Shown: positions 6,972 to 14,052, counted from the stretch's first letter. The stretch: DNA of 18,617 nucleotides from Bacteroidales bacterium (GCA_004556745.1 SFFY01000044.1:1-18617); one strand, 5' to 3'. Notes: generated from the sequence alone by a model not told the origin. Numbers and translations: made by a program.

Positions 6972-7000
6972 AGGGCGGGCGTTTTGCAAAACGCCCCTAC
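6972..7000. repeat. 20-bp perfect palindrome repeat upstream of kdsA
   Basis: GGGCGTTTTGCAAAACGCCC (6977-6996) is a perfect palindrome within a longer repeat AAGGGC-GGGCG...CCCCTAC. The same sequence with one base change occurs inverted at 13945-13974, in the end of the CpxP-like gene. It lies in the kdsA 5' leader, 42 bp before the start codon. Confidence 0.8.
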
Positions 7001-7038
7001 TCCCAGAGCGCAGCCGACATTATGAAAAACATAATCCT

Positions 7039-7794
7039 ATGAAACCTATATTTATCGCCGGGCCCTGCGTCATAGAGAGCATGGACGTTTTGCAGACTGT
7101 GGCAAAGGAACTGGCAAAAATCAAGCAAGAGACGGGTGCCACCGTATATTTCAAAGCCTCTTTCGATAAAGCCAACCGCACCTCTATCCATTCTTTCCGA
7201 GGTCCGGGACTTGAAAAGGGCATGCAGATGCTCGCCGACATCAAGGCGCAGTTTGGACTGCCTATCCTGACGGACATTCACGAAAGCAGCCAAGCCGCAG
7301 CGGCGGGCGAGGTGGCCGACATTCTGCAAATCCCGGCATTTCTGTGTCGACAGACCGACCTGCTCGTGGCAGCCTCGCAAACGGGCTGCATCGTGAACGT
7401 GAAGAAGGCACAGTTCCTCTCGGGCGACGACATGCAATATCCCGTTGAGAAATGCCGCGAAGCCGGCGCAAAGGAAGTGTGGCTCACGGAACGCGGCAAC
7501 ATCTACGGCTACAACAATCTTGTGGTGGACTTCCGCAACATCCCCCTCATGAAGCAATACACCGACCGCGTGGTGATGGACTGCACCCACAGCGTGCAGC
7601 GTCCCGGCGCAGCGGGCGGCAAGACGGGCGGCAACCGCGAATACATTCCCTCCATGGCACTGGCCGCCAAGGCATTCGGGGCAAACGGCTTCTTCTTCGA
7701 GACGCATCCCGACCCCGACCACGCCCTGAGTGACGGACCGAACATGCTGCCGCTCGACCAGTTGGCAGCGCTTATCAAGGAATTGGCACAATAG
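7039..7794 (+). CDS. kdsA: 3-deoxy-8-phosphooctulonate synthase (KdsA)
   Basis: KdsA condenses phosphoenolpyruvate with arabinose 5-phosphate to Kdo-8-phosphate in the cytoplasm, the committed step to Kdo in lipopolysaccharide core. At 251 residues it is slightly shorter than the Escherichia coli enzyme but complete. Family motifs in order: IAGPCVIES (N-terminal PEP site), FKASFDKANRTS, GPGLEKGMQ, ILTDIHE, IPAFLCRQTDLL, VVMDCTHSVQRPG, ETHPDPDHALSDGPNMLPL. A Cys in IAGPC is at residue 10, as in metal-dependent forms; the metal type is not decided here. kdsD follows 145 bp downstream on the same strand, so substrate supply and use are neighbours. Promoter boxes lie in the repeat element at 6872-6960. 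Confidence 0.97.
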   Translation: MKPIFIAGPCVIESMDVLQTVAKELAKIKQETGATVYFKASFDKANRTSIHSFRGPGLEKGMQMLADIKAQFGLPILTDIHESSQAAAAGEVADILQIPAFLCRQTDLLVAASQTGCIVNVKKAQFLSGDDMQYPVEKCREAGAKEVWLTERGNIYGYNNLVVDFRNIPLMKQYTDRVVMDCTHSVQRPGAAGGKTGGNREYIPSMALAAKAFGANGFFFETHPDPDHALSDGPNMLPLDQLAALIKELAQ

Positions 7795-7804
7795 GGACGA
7801 TTTT

Positions 7805-7899
7805 AGTAAACTAGTAAACAAGACAAATTACTCATATAAATTTATATTTTACAAAACATCTCTGTCTCGTATACTCGTTTACTTGTATACTCGTCTACT
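7805..7899. repeat. Opposed 8-bp AGTARACR arrays between kdsA and kdsD
   Basis: The plus strand has AGTAAACT, AGTAAACA, AGACAAAT (7805-7828); the minus strand has AGTAGACG, AGTATACA, AGTAAACG, AGTATACG, AGACA (7899-7863). The arms can pair around an AT-rich loop of about 35 nt. Unit, 8-nt register and closing AGACA match the array at 1457-1542. A two-unit remnant (AACGAGTAGACA) lies at 6308-6319. Confidence 0.7.
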
Positions 7900-7939
7900 A
7901 ATAAACGAACGTTTTGCAACAACATACAATATTATATAT

Positions 7940-8890
7940 ATGAGCAAATGGACAGAAATAGCAGCCAAGTGCCTGCGCGACGAGGCAGGGGCGCTGCTTG
8001 ACCTCATACCTTTTCTCGACGACGACTTCGACCGCACGGTAGAAATTATCCTCAACTGCAAGGGGAAACTCATTGTGACGGGCGTGGGCAAGAGCGGCCA
8101 CATCGGCGCGAAAATCGCCGCCACGCTGTCGTCCACCGGCACGCCGAGTTTCTTTATCAACCCGCTCGACGTGTTCCACGGCGACCTCGGCGTAATTCAG
8201 CGCAAGGACGTGGTGCTTGCCATCTCTAACTCGGGGCAGACTGACGAACTGCTGCGCTTCCTGCCTTATCTGATGGAAAACAAAATCCCCGTCATCGCCA
8301 TGAGCGGCAACCCCAATTCCCTGCTGGCGCAATATGCCACGGCACACCTCAACGCCTCCGTGCGCTACGAGGCCTGCCCGCTCGGCCTTGCGCCCACGTC
8401 GTCCACAACGGCTGCCCTCGCCTTGGGCGATGCCTTGGCATGCGCCCTCATCGAGGCCCGCAATTTCAAGGCCTCCGATTTCGCACAGTTCCACCCCGGC
8501 GGCTCGCTCGGCAAACGCCTCCTGACGAAGGCGCGCGACGTGATGCGCACGGAAGATCTGCCCGTAATCCCGCCCACAATGAAACTCGGCGAGGCCGTGA
8601 TCCACATGAGCAACGGCCGCCTCGGTCTCTGCGTGGCAGAAGAGGGCGGCATCGTGCGCGGCATCATCACCGACGGCGACATACGCCGTGCCATGGAAAC
8701 CTCGCAAGACAGTTTCTTCAAACTCACCGTTGCCGACATCATGTCGTGCCAGCCCAAAATGGTGTCGCCTGACACGAAAATCACCGAAATCGAAAGCATC
8801 TTGCATCAGAACAAAATCCACTCCGTGCTTGTAACGGACAAGGAGCGGCATCTGCTCGGCATTGTCGATTCGTTCAGCACGATGCTGTAA
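7940..8890 (+). CDS. kdsD: Arabinose-5-phosphate isomerase (KdsD/KpsF family)
   Basis: This 316-residue cytoplasmic enzyme interconverts ribulose 5-phosphate and arabinose 5-phosphate, the KdsA substrate. The SIS domain (about 30-175) shows GVGKSGHIGAK (48-58) and ISNSGQTDELL; HPGGSLGKRLL with H185 matches the conserved catalytic histidine region of E. coli KdsD. Two CBS domains follow (about 199-255 and 265-316), the usual family layout. The ATG at 7940 is chosen because the family N-terminus begins just there; the frame stays open upstream into kdsA, but that part has no homology and crosses the repeat array. The start sits directly after ATTATATAT, without a Shine-Dalgarno sequence. KpsF and GutQ paralogues share this architecture, but the kdsA neighbour favours the Kdo role. 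Confidence 0.95.
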   Translation: MSKWTEIAAKCLRDEAGALLDLIPFLDDDFDRTVEIILNCKGKLIVTGVGKSGHIGAKIAATLSSTGTPSFFINPLDVFHGDLGVIQRKDVVLAISNSGQTDELLRFLPYLMENKIPVIAMSGNPNSLLAQYATAHLNASVRYEACPLGLAPTSSTTAALALGDALACALIEARNFKASDFAQFHPGGSLGKRLLTKARDVMRTEDLPVIPPTMKLGEAVIHMSNGRLGLCVAEEGGIVRGIITDGDIRRAMETSQDSFFKLTVADIMSCQPKMVSPDTKITEIESILHQNKIHSVLVTDKERHLLGIVDSFSTML

Positions 8891-8954
8891 GGAAAGGGAC
8901 ACACATTATATTGTATAACACGTTGGCATAACTTAAACAAAAACAATCAAAACA

Positions 8955-9082
8955 GCTTGTCCTGTGTGGGCCTATCGGCTCGCCTTATCCGATTAAGCCC
9001 AGCCTAAAAGTCTAAGACTTTTATCTTGTGCTTAATCAGTTAAGGCTGCGGTCGGTTCCCGCCCGCCCCACACAGGACAAGC
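8955..9082. repeat. Structured hairpin element A (REP-like, inverted orientation)
   Basis: A 16-bp perfect terminal stem pairs 8955-8970 (GCTTGTCCTGTGTGGG) with 9067-9082. Inside, GCCTTATCCGATTAAGC (8982-8998) pairs almost fully with GCTTAATCAGTTAAGGC (9030-9046), and AAAAGTCTAAGACTTTT (9006-9022) makes the tip. The GC-rich core at 9044-9066 is the inverse of the core of element C (22 of 23 bases). No open frame is supported here. Confidence 0.75.
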
Positions 9083-9164
9083 AAAAAACAGGAAAAAGTA
9101 AAGCATTTCTCATTTACTATTCACAGCAAAAAGTAATCGTCCACTTTTTCCTGTTTTTTGCTTG
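9078..9164. repeat. 22-bp perfect inverted repeat B between elements A and C
   Basis: The segment 9078-9099 (beginning CAAGCAAAAAACAGG) is perfectly complementary to 9143-9164 (CCTGTTTTTTGCTTG at its end). Its outer bases are shared with the closing stems of A and C, so these hairpins are mutually exclusive at the edges. Confidence 0.8.
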
Positions 9165-9287
9165 CATCGTTTGAAGCGGGCGGGCACCGACCGCAGCCGC
9201 AGGAATTAAGGGCGAGTGAAAGCCGAGAGACTTTCTAACTCGGCGTTAAGGCCGGCGGCGTGCCCTCGGGCTTCAAACGATGCGAGC
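9160..9287. repeat. Structured hairpin element C (REP-like), possible kdsD terminator region
   Basis: Terminal stem GCATCGTTTGAAGC (9164-9177) pairs perfectly with GCTTCAAACGATGC (9270-9283) and extends outward with one G-T pair. The interior has the GC-rich core at 9176-9198 shared with element A and a small stem GCCGAG/CTCGGC (9221-9226 with 9238-9243). TTTTTATTG follows at 9290, so element C could end transcription from kdsD. Confidence 0.7.
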
Positions 9288-9345
9288 GGTTTTTATTGTT
9301 TTTGTCAAATCATTTATGACAAATTAAGCCAACAGGTATTATATG

Positions 9346-9373
9346 CCATAGGGGCGAATCCACGCCTCTATGG
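9346..9373 (+). promoter_or_regulatory. Leader hairpin just before the cls-like gene
   Basis: CCATAGGGGCG (9346-9356) pairs with CGCCTCTATGG (9363-9373), 11 bp with one G-T pair and a 6-nt loop, ending 13 nt before the start codon. It may affect translation of the phospholipase D gene. No clear TAnnTTTG box is seen in 9288-9345. Confidence 0.45.
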
Positions 9374-9386
9374 TCTTTATTACAGC

Positions 9387-10757
9387 ATGAAAAGACTGCT
9401 TATCTTCATCATATCCACCCTTACTTTTATTCTTGCGGCAAAGGCAGAGACCTGCGTGTTCCTGCCCTCCGACTCCCTGCCCGCAATCGGGAGCGACACG
9501 GCCATCGTGCGCTTTCTCGAAAGCCGCTTCGACGTGAAGTTCACGGGCAACAACCGCGTGGTGCTCTTCTCCTCCGGCCGCGAAAAGTTCAAGGACCTCT
9601 TCGCCGCCATACGCGCGGCACGCAAGAGCGTTCACCTCGAATATTTCAACTTTCGCAACGACTCTATTTCCAAGGAACTTTTCAAAATCCTCAGCGCAAA
9701 GGCAGCCGAGGGCGTCGAGGTGCGGGCTTTGTTCGACGGCTTCGGCAACAGTTCCAACAACCGCCCGCTGCGCAGCAGGCACCTCGACAGCCTGAAAGCC
9801 AAGGGCATAGAGATCTACAACTTCGACCCCCTGCGCTTCCCCTACATCAACCACGCCCTGCACCGCGACCACCGCAAGATTGTAGTCATCGACGGTATGG
9901 TGGCCTATACCGGCGGCATGAACGTGGCGGACTACTACATCACGGGCCGTCCCGAGTTTGGCAGCTGGCACGACCTCCACGCCCGCGTGGAGGGCGACGC
10001 CGTGGGCGAACTGCAAGCCGTGTTCCTCGGATTTTGGAACCGCGTGACGGGGCAGAATATCAGCGGCCCGCAATACTATCCCGGCGAGAAACGCGCCGCC
10101 GACTACTTCCCGCAACTCACGCCCGATACCACCGCGACGGCGGGAAGGAAGCAGGTGGGTGTGGTGAACCGCGACCCGCATAGCACGCCCGACATCATTC
10201 ACGACACCTTCCTTGAAGCCATCAGCACCGCCCGCCACAGCATTCACATCATCAACCCCTACCTCACCCTTTGCCCGCACCTGAAACGGGCGTTGAAGGA
10301 CGCAGCGGCACGGGGCGTGGACGTGCAAGTGATGGTGTCGGAGAAATCAGATATCCCCATTACGCCGCGCATTGTGGAGTACAACGTGAATAAGTTGATG
10401 CGTGCCGGTGTGAAAGTGTATTTCTATCAGGGCGGCTTCCACCACAGCAAAATCATGATGATAGACAGCCTCTACTCTTTCATCGGCTCCGCGAACCTCA
10501 ACAGCCGCAGCCTCTCGTTCGATTATGAGTGCAACCTCCTCATCGCCGATGCGCCCACCACGCGCCAACTCATCAGCCTCTTCGACCGTGACCGCGACGA
10601 GCACAGTTTCCTCCTCACCCCCGAGCGCTGGAAGCAACTGCCCAAATGGAAAAAGTTCAAGAGTTGGCTCTTCCATTTCCTCACCCCCTTTGTAGACGCG
10701 CCGAAACGCCGGCAGGGCATTCCGGGCATGATAATAATAGACAGACTTTATGCGTGA
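9387..10757 (+). CDS. Cardiolipin synthase-like phospholipase D family protein
   Basis: This 456-residue enzyme has two HxKxxxxD phospholipase D motifs: H162-K164-D169 (HRKIVVID) and H353-K355-D360 (HSKIMMID), each followed by the family GG/GS signature (YTGGMNVAD, FIGSANLNSRS). Bacterial cardiolipin synthases use both motifs to join two phosphatidylglycerols. It has an N-terminal signal peptide or anchor (MKRLLIFIISTLTFILAAKA) instead of the two transmembrane helices of E. coli ClsA, so the catalytic part is probably periplasmic. The ATG at 9387 is preferred over the longer open frame from 9216, which runs through hairpin element C. The stop overlaps the acyltransferase start by 8 bp (ATGCGTGA), so the two are co-translated. 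A non-cardiolipin PLD role remains possible. Confidence 0.88.
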   Translation: MKRLLIFIISTLTFILAAKAETCVFLPSDSLPAIGSDTAIVRFLESRFDVKFTGNNRVVLFSSGREKFKDLFAAIRAARKSVHLEYFNFRNDSISKELFKILSAKAAEGVEVRALFDGFGNSSNNRPLRSRHLDSLKAKGIEIYNFDPLRFPYINHALHRDHRKIVVIDGMVAYTGGMNVADYYITGRPEFGSWHDLHARVEGDAVGELQAVFLGFWNRVTGQNISGPQYYPGEKRAADYFPQLTPDTTATAGRKQVGVVNRDPHSTPDIIHDTFLEAISTARHSIHIINPYLTLCPHLKRALKDAAARGVDVQVMVSEKSDIPITPRIVEYNVNKLMRAGVKVYFYQGGFHHSKIMMIDSLYSFIGSANLNSRSLSFDYECNLLIADAPTTRQLISLFDRDRDEHSFLLTPERWKQLPKWKKFKSWLFHFLTPFVDAPKRRQGIPGMIIIDRLYA

Positions 10758-12003
10758 CCAGAAGTTTTCCATAGTCAAGGCCTTCGCCATCATCTTCGTG
10801 GTGATGTCGCACGCCGGTGCGCCGGCATGGCTCAACAACGGGCTTTATATCTTCCACGTGCCGGCATTCTTCATCTGCGCCGGCTATTTCTTCCACACAA
10901 AATACCTCAGCGACGAGCGCACCTACGTGCTCCACCGCGTCAAGGGGCTGTACGTGCCGTTTGTGAAATGGAGTCTCCTCTTCCTCGTGCTCCACAACCT
11001 GCTCTTCCCGCTGGGACTGTTGAGCGAGACCTACGGCAACGCCTCGGGCGGCGTGCTCCATCCCTACACGTGGCATCAGTTTTGCCAAAATGCTTGGAGC
11101 ATCGTGAGCAACATGTCGGGCTACGACACCTTCATCGGCGGTGCATTCTGGTTTTTCCGCGCCTTCTTCCTCGCAAGCCTCGCGTTCCTCGTACTGTTCA
11201 AAATCATCAGGAAGTTGCGCCCCGAAAGCACCGACCGCGAAGCAGGTTGGGCGATTTTGGGAACCGTCTTCCTGCTACTTCTTTGGAAAACCACGGAGGG
11301 TCTGAACGTCACAGGCGTGGCGCAAGGCGGCTATCGCGAACTCACGGGCGTGCTCTTCATGGCTGCCGGCTTCCTGCTCGCCCGCTACGAGGCGGTGAGT
11401 CGGCTCACGTGGCGCATCGCCCTGCCGGCAGCGGCGGTACTTGTGCTGGCGGCGGCATACTTCCCCTCGGCCATGAACTATAAAGCCGACGTGTGGGAGT
11501 TTCTCTCCCTGCCCGTGCCGGCCGTGTGCGGTTTCCTCGTGCTGTGCTACGTTGCCGCCTTCATCTGCGAAAAAGCCCCGAAGACCCTTGCAAACGGATT
11601 GGCATACATCGGCAACCACACATTATATATATTTGTGTTCCACCTCCTGGCATTCAAGGTGGCGGGCGCGGTGAAAGTGGCGTGGTACGGGTTGCCGTGG
11701 CAGGCCATGGGCGGGCATCCTTATGTGCTGCAACCCGAGAACAATGCCTTCTTTTTCCTCCTCTACGTCCTTGCCGGCATGGCCATTCCCCTGCTGTGGC
11801 TCGAAGGCTGGCGCAAACTAAGCGCCCGTTGCGACTTCTCCATCAAAGCCCTCCTGCCCCTGCTCATGCAACTGGCCGTCCTGCTGTGCAAGTTAGTCGT
11901 GCGCGGCGGCAAAGCCATTTGGCGCGGTTGCAAGGCAGCCTATCGCGGTTTTATTGAAAGCGTGAAAGCCGTGCTCGCAGCGTCAAGTTCGAAAGATGAA
12001 TAA
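10750..12003 (+). CDS. Membrane acyltransferase 3 family protein
   Basis: This 417-residue integral membrane protein belongs to the acyltransferase 3 (OafA/WecH-like) group, which moves acetyl or other acyl groups onto surface glycans or lipids. The N-terminus has the typical FSIVKAFAIIFVVMSHAGAP with its conserved His (VMSHAG), then FHVPAFFICAGYFF. About ten hydrophobic segments follow up to about residue 360, with the last about 45 residues basic and cytoplasmic-like (RGGKAIWRGCKAAYRG). It overlaps the preceding phospholipase D gene by 8 bp, which argues for a shared envelope function. The acceptor is not apparent. The motif ANGLAYIGNHTLYIFVFHLL is typical of the family C-terminal membrane part. 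Confidence 0.85.
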   Translation: MRDQKFSIVKAFAIIFVVMSHAGAPAWLNNGLYIFHVPAFFICAGYFFHTKYLSDERTYVLHRVKGLYVPFVKWSLLFLVLHNLLFPLGLLSETYGNASGGVLHPYTWHQFCQNAWSIVSNMSGYDTFIGGAFWFFRAFFLASLAFLVLFKIIRKLRPESTDREAGWAILGTVFLLLLWKTTEGLNVTGVAQGGYRELTGVLFMAAGFLLARYEAVSRLTWRIALPAAAVLVLAAAYFPSAMNYKADVWEFLSLPVPAVCGFLVLCYVAAFICEKAPKTLANGLAYIGNHTLYIFVFHLLAFKVAGAVKVAWYGLPWQAMGGHPYVLQPENNAFFFLLYVLAGMAIPLLWLEGWRKLSARCDFSIKALLPLLMQLAVLLCKLVVRGGKAIWRGCKAAYRGFIESVKAVLAASSSKDE

Positions 12004-12032
12004 CGCTTTCCTATAAGAAAAACGCAGAAATG

Positions 12033-12064
12033 TTTGCATGAACGAGTAAAAGCATATATCTTTG
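12033..12064 (+). promoter_or_regulatory. Bacteroidetes promoter of the small secreted protein gene
   Basis: TTTG at 12033-12036 and TATCTTTG at 12057-12064 are 20 nt apart, a textbook match to the Bacteroidetes -33/-7 consensus. Transcription would start about 25 nt before the ATG at 12094. Confidence 0.85.
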
Positions 12065-12093
12065 CAGGGAATAACTGTAACTACGCACAGATT

Positions 12094-12417
12094 ATGACGA
12101 AACATATACTCACGATTATATTCTTCACCGCTGCTCTCTGCCTGCCGCTCACTGCACAGGCAACAGAAAGCCCGGAAGCACCTGAGGCAACGGCCATCGA
12201 AGACGCACGAGGCGAAATTGCCGTAACGCAGCAGGGCAAGAACATCAAGGTACAAAACGCCTGCGGCAAGACCTTGCAAGTGTACAACGTGACGGGCGCA
12301 CTCGTTGCCACCTACCGCATCGACAGCGACGACAAAACCATCACCCTCAACGTTGGCCGAGGTTGCTACATCGTGAAAGTGGGCGACGTGACGCGCAAAA
12401 TCACTATCAACCACTAA
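12094..12417 (+). CDS. Small secreted protein: signal peptide plus T9SS-type sorting domain
   Basis: The 107-residue product has a signal peptide (MTKHILTIIFFTAALCLPLTAQA), a short acidic linker (TESPEAPEATAIEDA) and then a region (about 40-107) that looks like a T9SS type A sorting domain: LQVYNVTGALVATYRI and GRGCYIVKVGDVTRKITI. There is almost nothing between signal and sorting domain, so it may be a surface-anchored short peptide, a degenerate remnant of a longer cargo, or a stand-alone adaptor. The ATG at 12094 is chosen since the promoter at 12033-12064 excludes the upstream ATG at 12034. It ends just before the terminator at 12445-12478. Confidence 0.75.
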   Translation: MTKHILTIIFFTAALCLPLTAQATESPEAPEATAIEDARGEIAVTQQGKNIKVQNACGKTLQVYNVTGALVATYRIDSDDKTITLNVGRGCYIVKVGDVTRKITINH

Positions 12418-12444
12418 TCTTCATTCTAAGAATTTGGTACATGG

Positions 12445-12478
12445 GGGGATAAACGACTAATATGGTTCGTTTATCCCC
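12445..12478 (+). terminator. Terminator-like hairpin immediately before the sigma factor gene
   Basis: GGGGATAAACGA (12445-12456) pairs perfectly with TCGTTTATCCCC (12467-12478) around a 10-nt loop, followed by TTTATATTATAT. It ends 12 nt before the sigma factor ATG, so it either ends the small secreted protein transcript or sits in the sigma factor leader. No TAnnTTTG box is visible between hairpin and ATG. Confidence 0.8.
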
Positions 12479-12490
12479 TTTATATTATAT

Positions 12491-13036
12491 ATGAATAAAC
12501 AAGCCGAACTGCAACGCCGCCTCATGGACCCCGAAACGCGCTACGCCGCCTTCGAGGAAGCCGTGCGTACCTACTCACCCGTGCTTTACAACCAAATCAG
12601 GCGCATGGTGACGTGGCACGACGATGCCGACGACGTGCTGCAAAACACGTTTCTCAAAGCGTGGCAGGCATTAGACAACTATCGTGGCGACAGCCAAGTG
12701 TCCACTTGGCTCTATCGCATCGCCATCAACGAAAGCCTCACGTTTCTCTCCAAGCAAAAGGACAGCGCATCGCTCTCCGACGAAGAAACGGTGGGGCAAG
12801 TGGCTGCACGGCTGGAGAGCGACCCGTATTTCGACGGCGACGAAACGGAGCGACAGTTGCAGGCCGCCCTCGCCACCCTGCCCGACAAGCAGCGCCTCGT
12901 GTTCAACCTAAAATATTTCGAGGAAATGAAATACGAGGATATGAGCGCACTGCTCGGCACGAGCGTGGGCGCACTAAAAGCCTCCTATCATTTGGCAGTG
13001 AAAAAGATAGAGCAATTTTTCAACGAGATTGATTGA
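12491..13036 (+). CDS. ECF-type RNA polymerase sigma factor
   Basis: A 181-residue sigma-70 family protein of ECF size. Region 2 (about 24-93) includes HDDADDVLQNTFLKAWQAL and the helix NYRGDSQVSTWLYRIAINES, which bind core polymerase and the -10 element. Region 4 (about 121-176) includes LPDKQRLVFNLKYFEEMKY and a helix-turn-helix SALLGTSVGALKASYHLAVK for -35 recognition. It is followed at 58 bp by a one-helix membrane protein and a CpxP-like protein, a common layout for a sigma factor held by an anti-sigma factor and answering envelope stress. Its own promoter is not evident; the terminator-like hairpin 12 nt upstream may control it. The start is ATG at 12491 in an AT-rich context. Confidence 0.93.
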   Translation: MNKQAELQRRLMDPETRYAAFEEAVRTYSPVLYNQIRRMVTWHDDADDVLQNTFLKAWQALDNYRGDSQVSTWLYRIAINESLTFLSKQKDSASLSDEETVGQVAARLESDPYFDGDETERQLQAALATLPDKQRLVFNLKYFEEMKYEDMSALLGTSVGALKASYHLAVKKIEQFFNEID

Positions 13037-13093
13037 ATAGATTAAACTTTCAAGTAAGATGTTAGTCAAATAGATACAAAAGAGAGAAATAAG

Positions 13094-13456
13094 ATGAAAG
13101 ACTTTAAGCGACATAACCCATTCATAACGCCTGCCGGTTACTTCGACCAATTTGCGGCAAGCATCATGCAGCAGGTGGCGCAGATGCCGGTGGCAGCCGT
13201 GCGCCCGGCGCGCTCGATGGTGAGGCGCATACAGATGTGGGTGTCGTATGCAGGCATTGCGGCAGTCGTGGCATTGGTGTTTATCGTTGGGCAGGGCGAA
13301 AGCAGCGACCTGACGAGCGGCACGTCCGGCACGGCGAGCGTTTCAATTCTTGACAACGCCCTTGCCGAGGCTACGGAAAAGGACTTGGATGCCGCCTACG
13401 ATTATCTGACTTCTAACGAATCAACCATATACGACTATGCAACAGAAAATCCATAA
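13094..13456 (+). CDS. Putative membrane anti-sigma factor
   Basis: This 120-residue protein has a short cytoplasmic N-terminus (MKDFKRHNPFITPAGYFDQF), one transmembrane helix (about 48-66, MWVSYAGIAAVVALVFIVG) and an extracytoplasmic acidic tail. It follows the ECF sigma factor and overlaps the next gene by 20 bp. No zinc-binding HxxxCxxC anti-sigma motif is present, so the role is inferred from position and topology only. Many Bacteroidetes genomes carry such a gene behind an ECF sigma factor. Confidence 0.7.
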   Translation: MKDFKRHNPFITPAGYFDQFAASIMQQVAQMPVAAVRPARSMVRRIQMWVSYAGIAAVVALVFIVGQGESSDLTSGTSGTASVSILDNALAEATEKDLDAAYDYLTSNESTIYDYATENP

Positions 13457-13976
13457 AATCCTCTTCCTCTGCCTACTCCTCATAGCGGGCGGCGCAGCAT
13501 ACGCTGACGGCGCGGACAAGTGCGGCTGCCGAATGCAGCGCGAAGAACCGGGCACTCCTCCGCCCCATCACGGTGGCAAAGGCTGCAAGTTCGATTTCGA
13601 GCAATTCCGCAAAGACCTCACCAAGCACATTTCCGCCCGAGCTGGTTTCACCGCCAAAGAAACGCAGGCTTTCTTCCCCCTCTTCTTCGAGATGAAAGCC
13701 AAGCAGCGCAGTTATATGCGCAAAACGGTACGCGCCTACCGCCGCGTAGAGAAAGAAAATCTGAGCGAAAAGGAATGTCAAAAGATTTTGCGCGAGGTGA
13801 GAAATCTTGAAAGCAAGAAGGACGAAATGGAACACACCTATATGCAACGCCTCGAAAAGGCTGTCGGCGCGAAGAAACTGATGAAAGCCCTCAATGCCGA
13901 CCACGAGTTCGGCCGCAAGATGTTCCACAATATGGCTGGGCGCAGTAGGGGCGTTTCGCAAAACGCCCGCCCTTAG
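13437..13976 (+). CDS. CpxP/Spy-like periplasmic protein with repeat-derived C-terminus
   Basis: The 179-residue product has a signal peptide (about 1-23, ILFLCLLLIAGGAAYA), a Cys/His-rich segment (KCGCRMQREE...HHGGKGC) that could bind metal, and a long charged helical region (about 57-165, FTAKETQAFFPLFFEMKAK, EKECQKILREVRNLESKKDE) like periplasmic CpxP/Spy/heavy-metal-sensor proteins. It lacks a clear LTxxQ motif. It overlaps the putative anti-sigma gene by 20 bp, so all three are likely one operon. The last residues, about RSRGVSQNARP, are encoded by an intergenic repeat also found at 6972-7000, so the natural C-terminus was probably altered by repeat insertion. The terminator at 13998-14033 follows. 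Confidence 0.75.
   Translation: MQQKIHKILFLCLLLIAGGAAYADGADKCGCRMQREEPGTPPPHHGGKGCKFDFEQFRKDLTKHISARAGFTAKETQAFFPLFFEMKAKQRSYMRKTVRAYRRVEKENLSEKECQKILREVRNLESKKDEMEHTYMQRLEKAVGAKKLMKALNADHEFGRKMFHNMAGRSRGVSQNARP
13945..13974. repeat. 20-bp palindrome repeat, copy inside the CpxP-like gene
   Basis: GGGCGTTTCGCAAAACGCCC (13949-13968) is the palindrome of 6977-6996 with one changed base, in the opposite orientation and with the same flanks (GTAGG and GCCCTT). Here it provides the final codons and lies two bases from the stop codon. Confidence 0.8.
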
Positions 13977-13997
13977 ACACACATCCACCAAGATGCA

Positions 13998-14033
13998 AAA
14001 ACGGGTGCAGTCCGCGCGGACTGCACCCGTTTT
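13998..14033. terminator. Bidirectional terminator between the sigma operon and the converging rplY operon
   Basis: A perfect palindrome AAAACGGGTGCAGTCCGC (13998-14015) with GCGGACTGCACCCGTTTT (14016-14033) has A-runs and T-runs on both sides, so it can end transcription from the plus strand and possibly from the converging minus-strand operon. Confidence 0.85.
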
Positions 14034-14052
14034 AGTTGTTTTTGCCCGCGGG

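Noticed and set aside
7730..7939. 70-residue N-terminal extension of kdsD
   Set aside because: It overlaps kdsA and the 8-bp array and has no family similarity.
8955..9287. Retron or integron attC site
   Set aside because: No reverse transcriptase or integrase gene is nearby and the attC core R and L boxes are not visible.
9216..9386. 57-residue N-terminal extension of the phospholipase D gene
   Set aside because: It runs through structured element C and the leader hairpin, and the ATG at 9387 starts a clean signal peptide.
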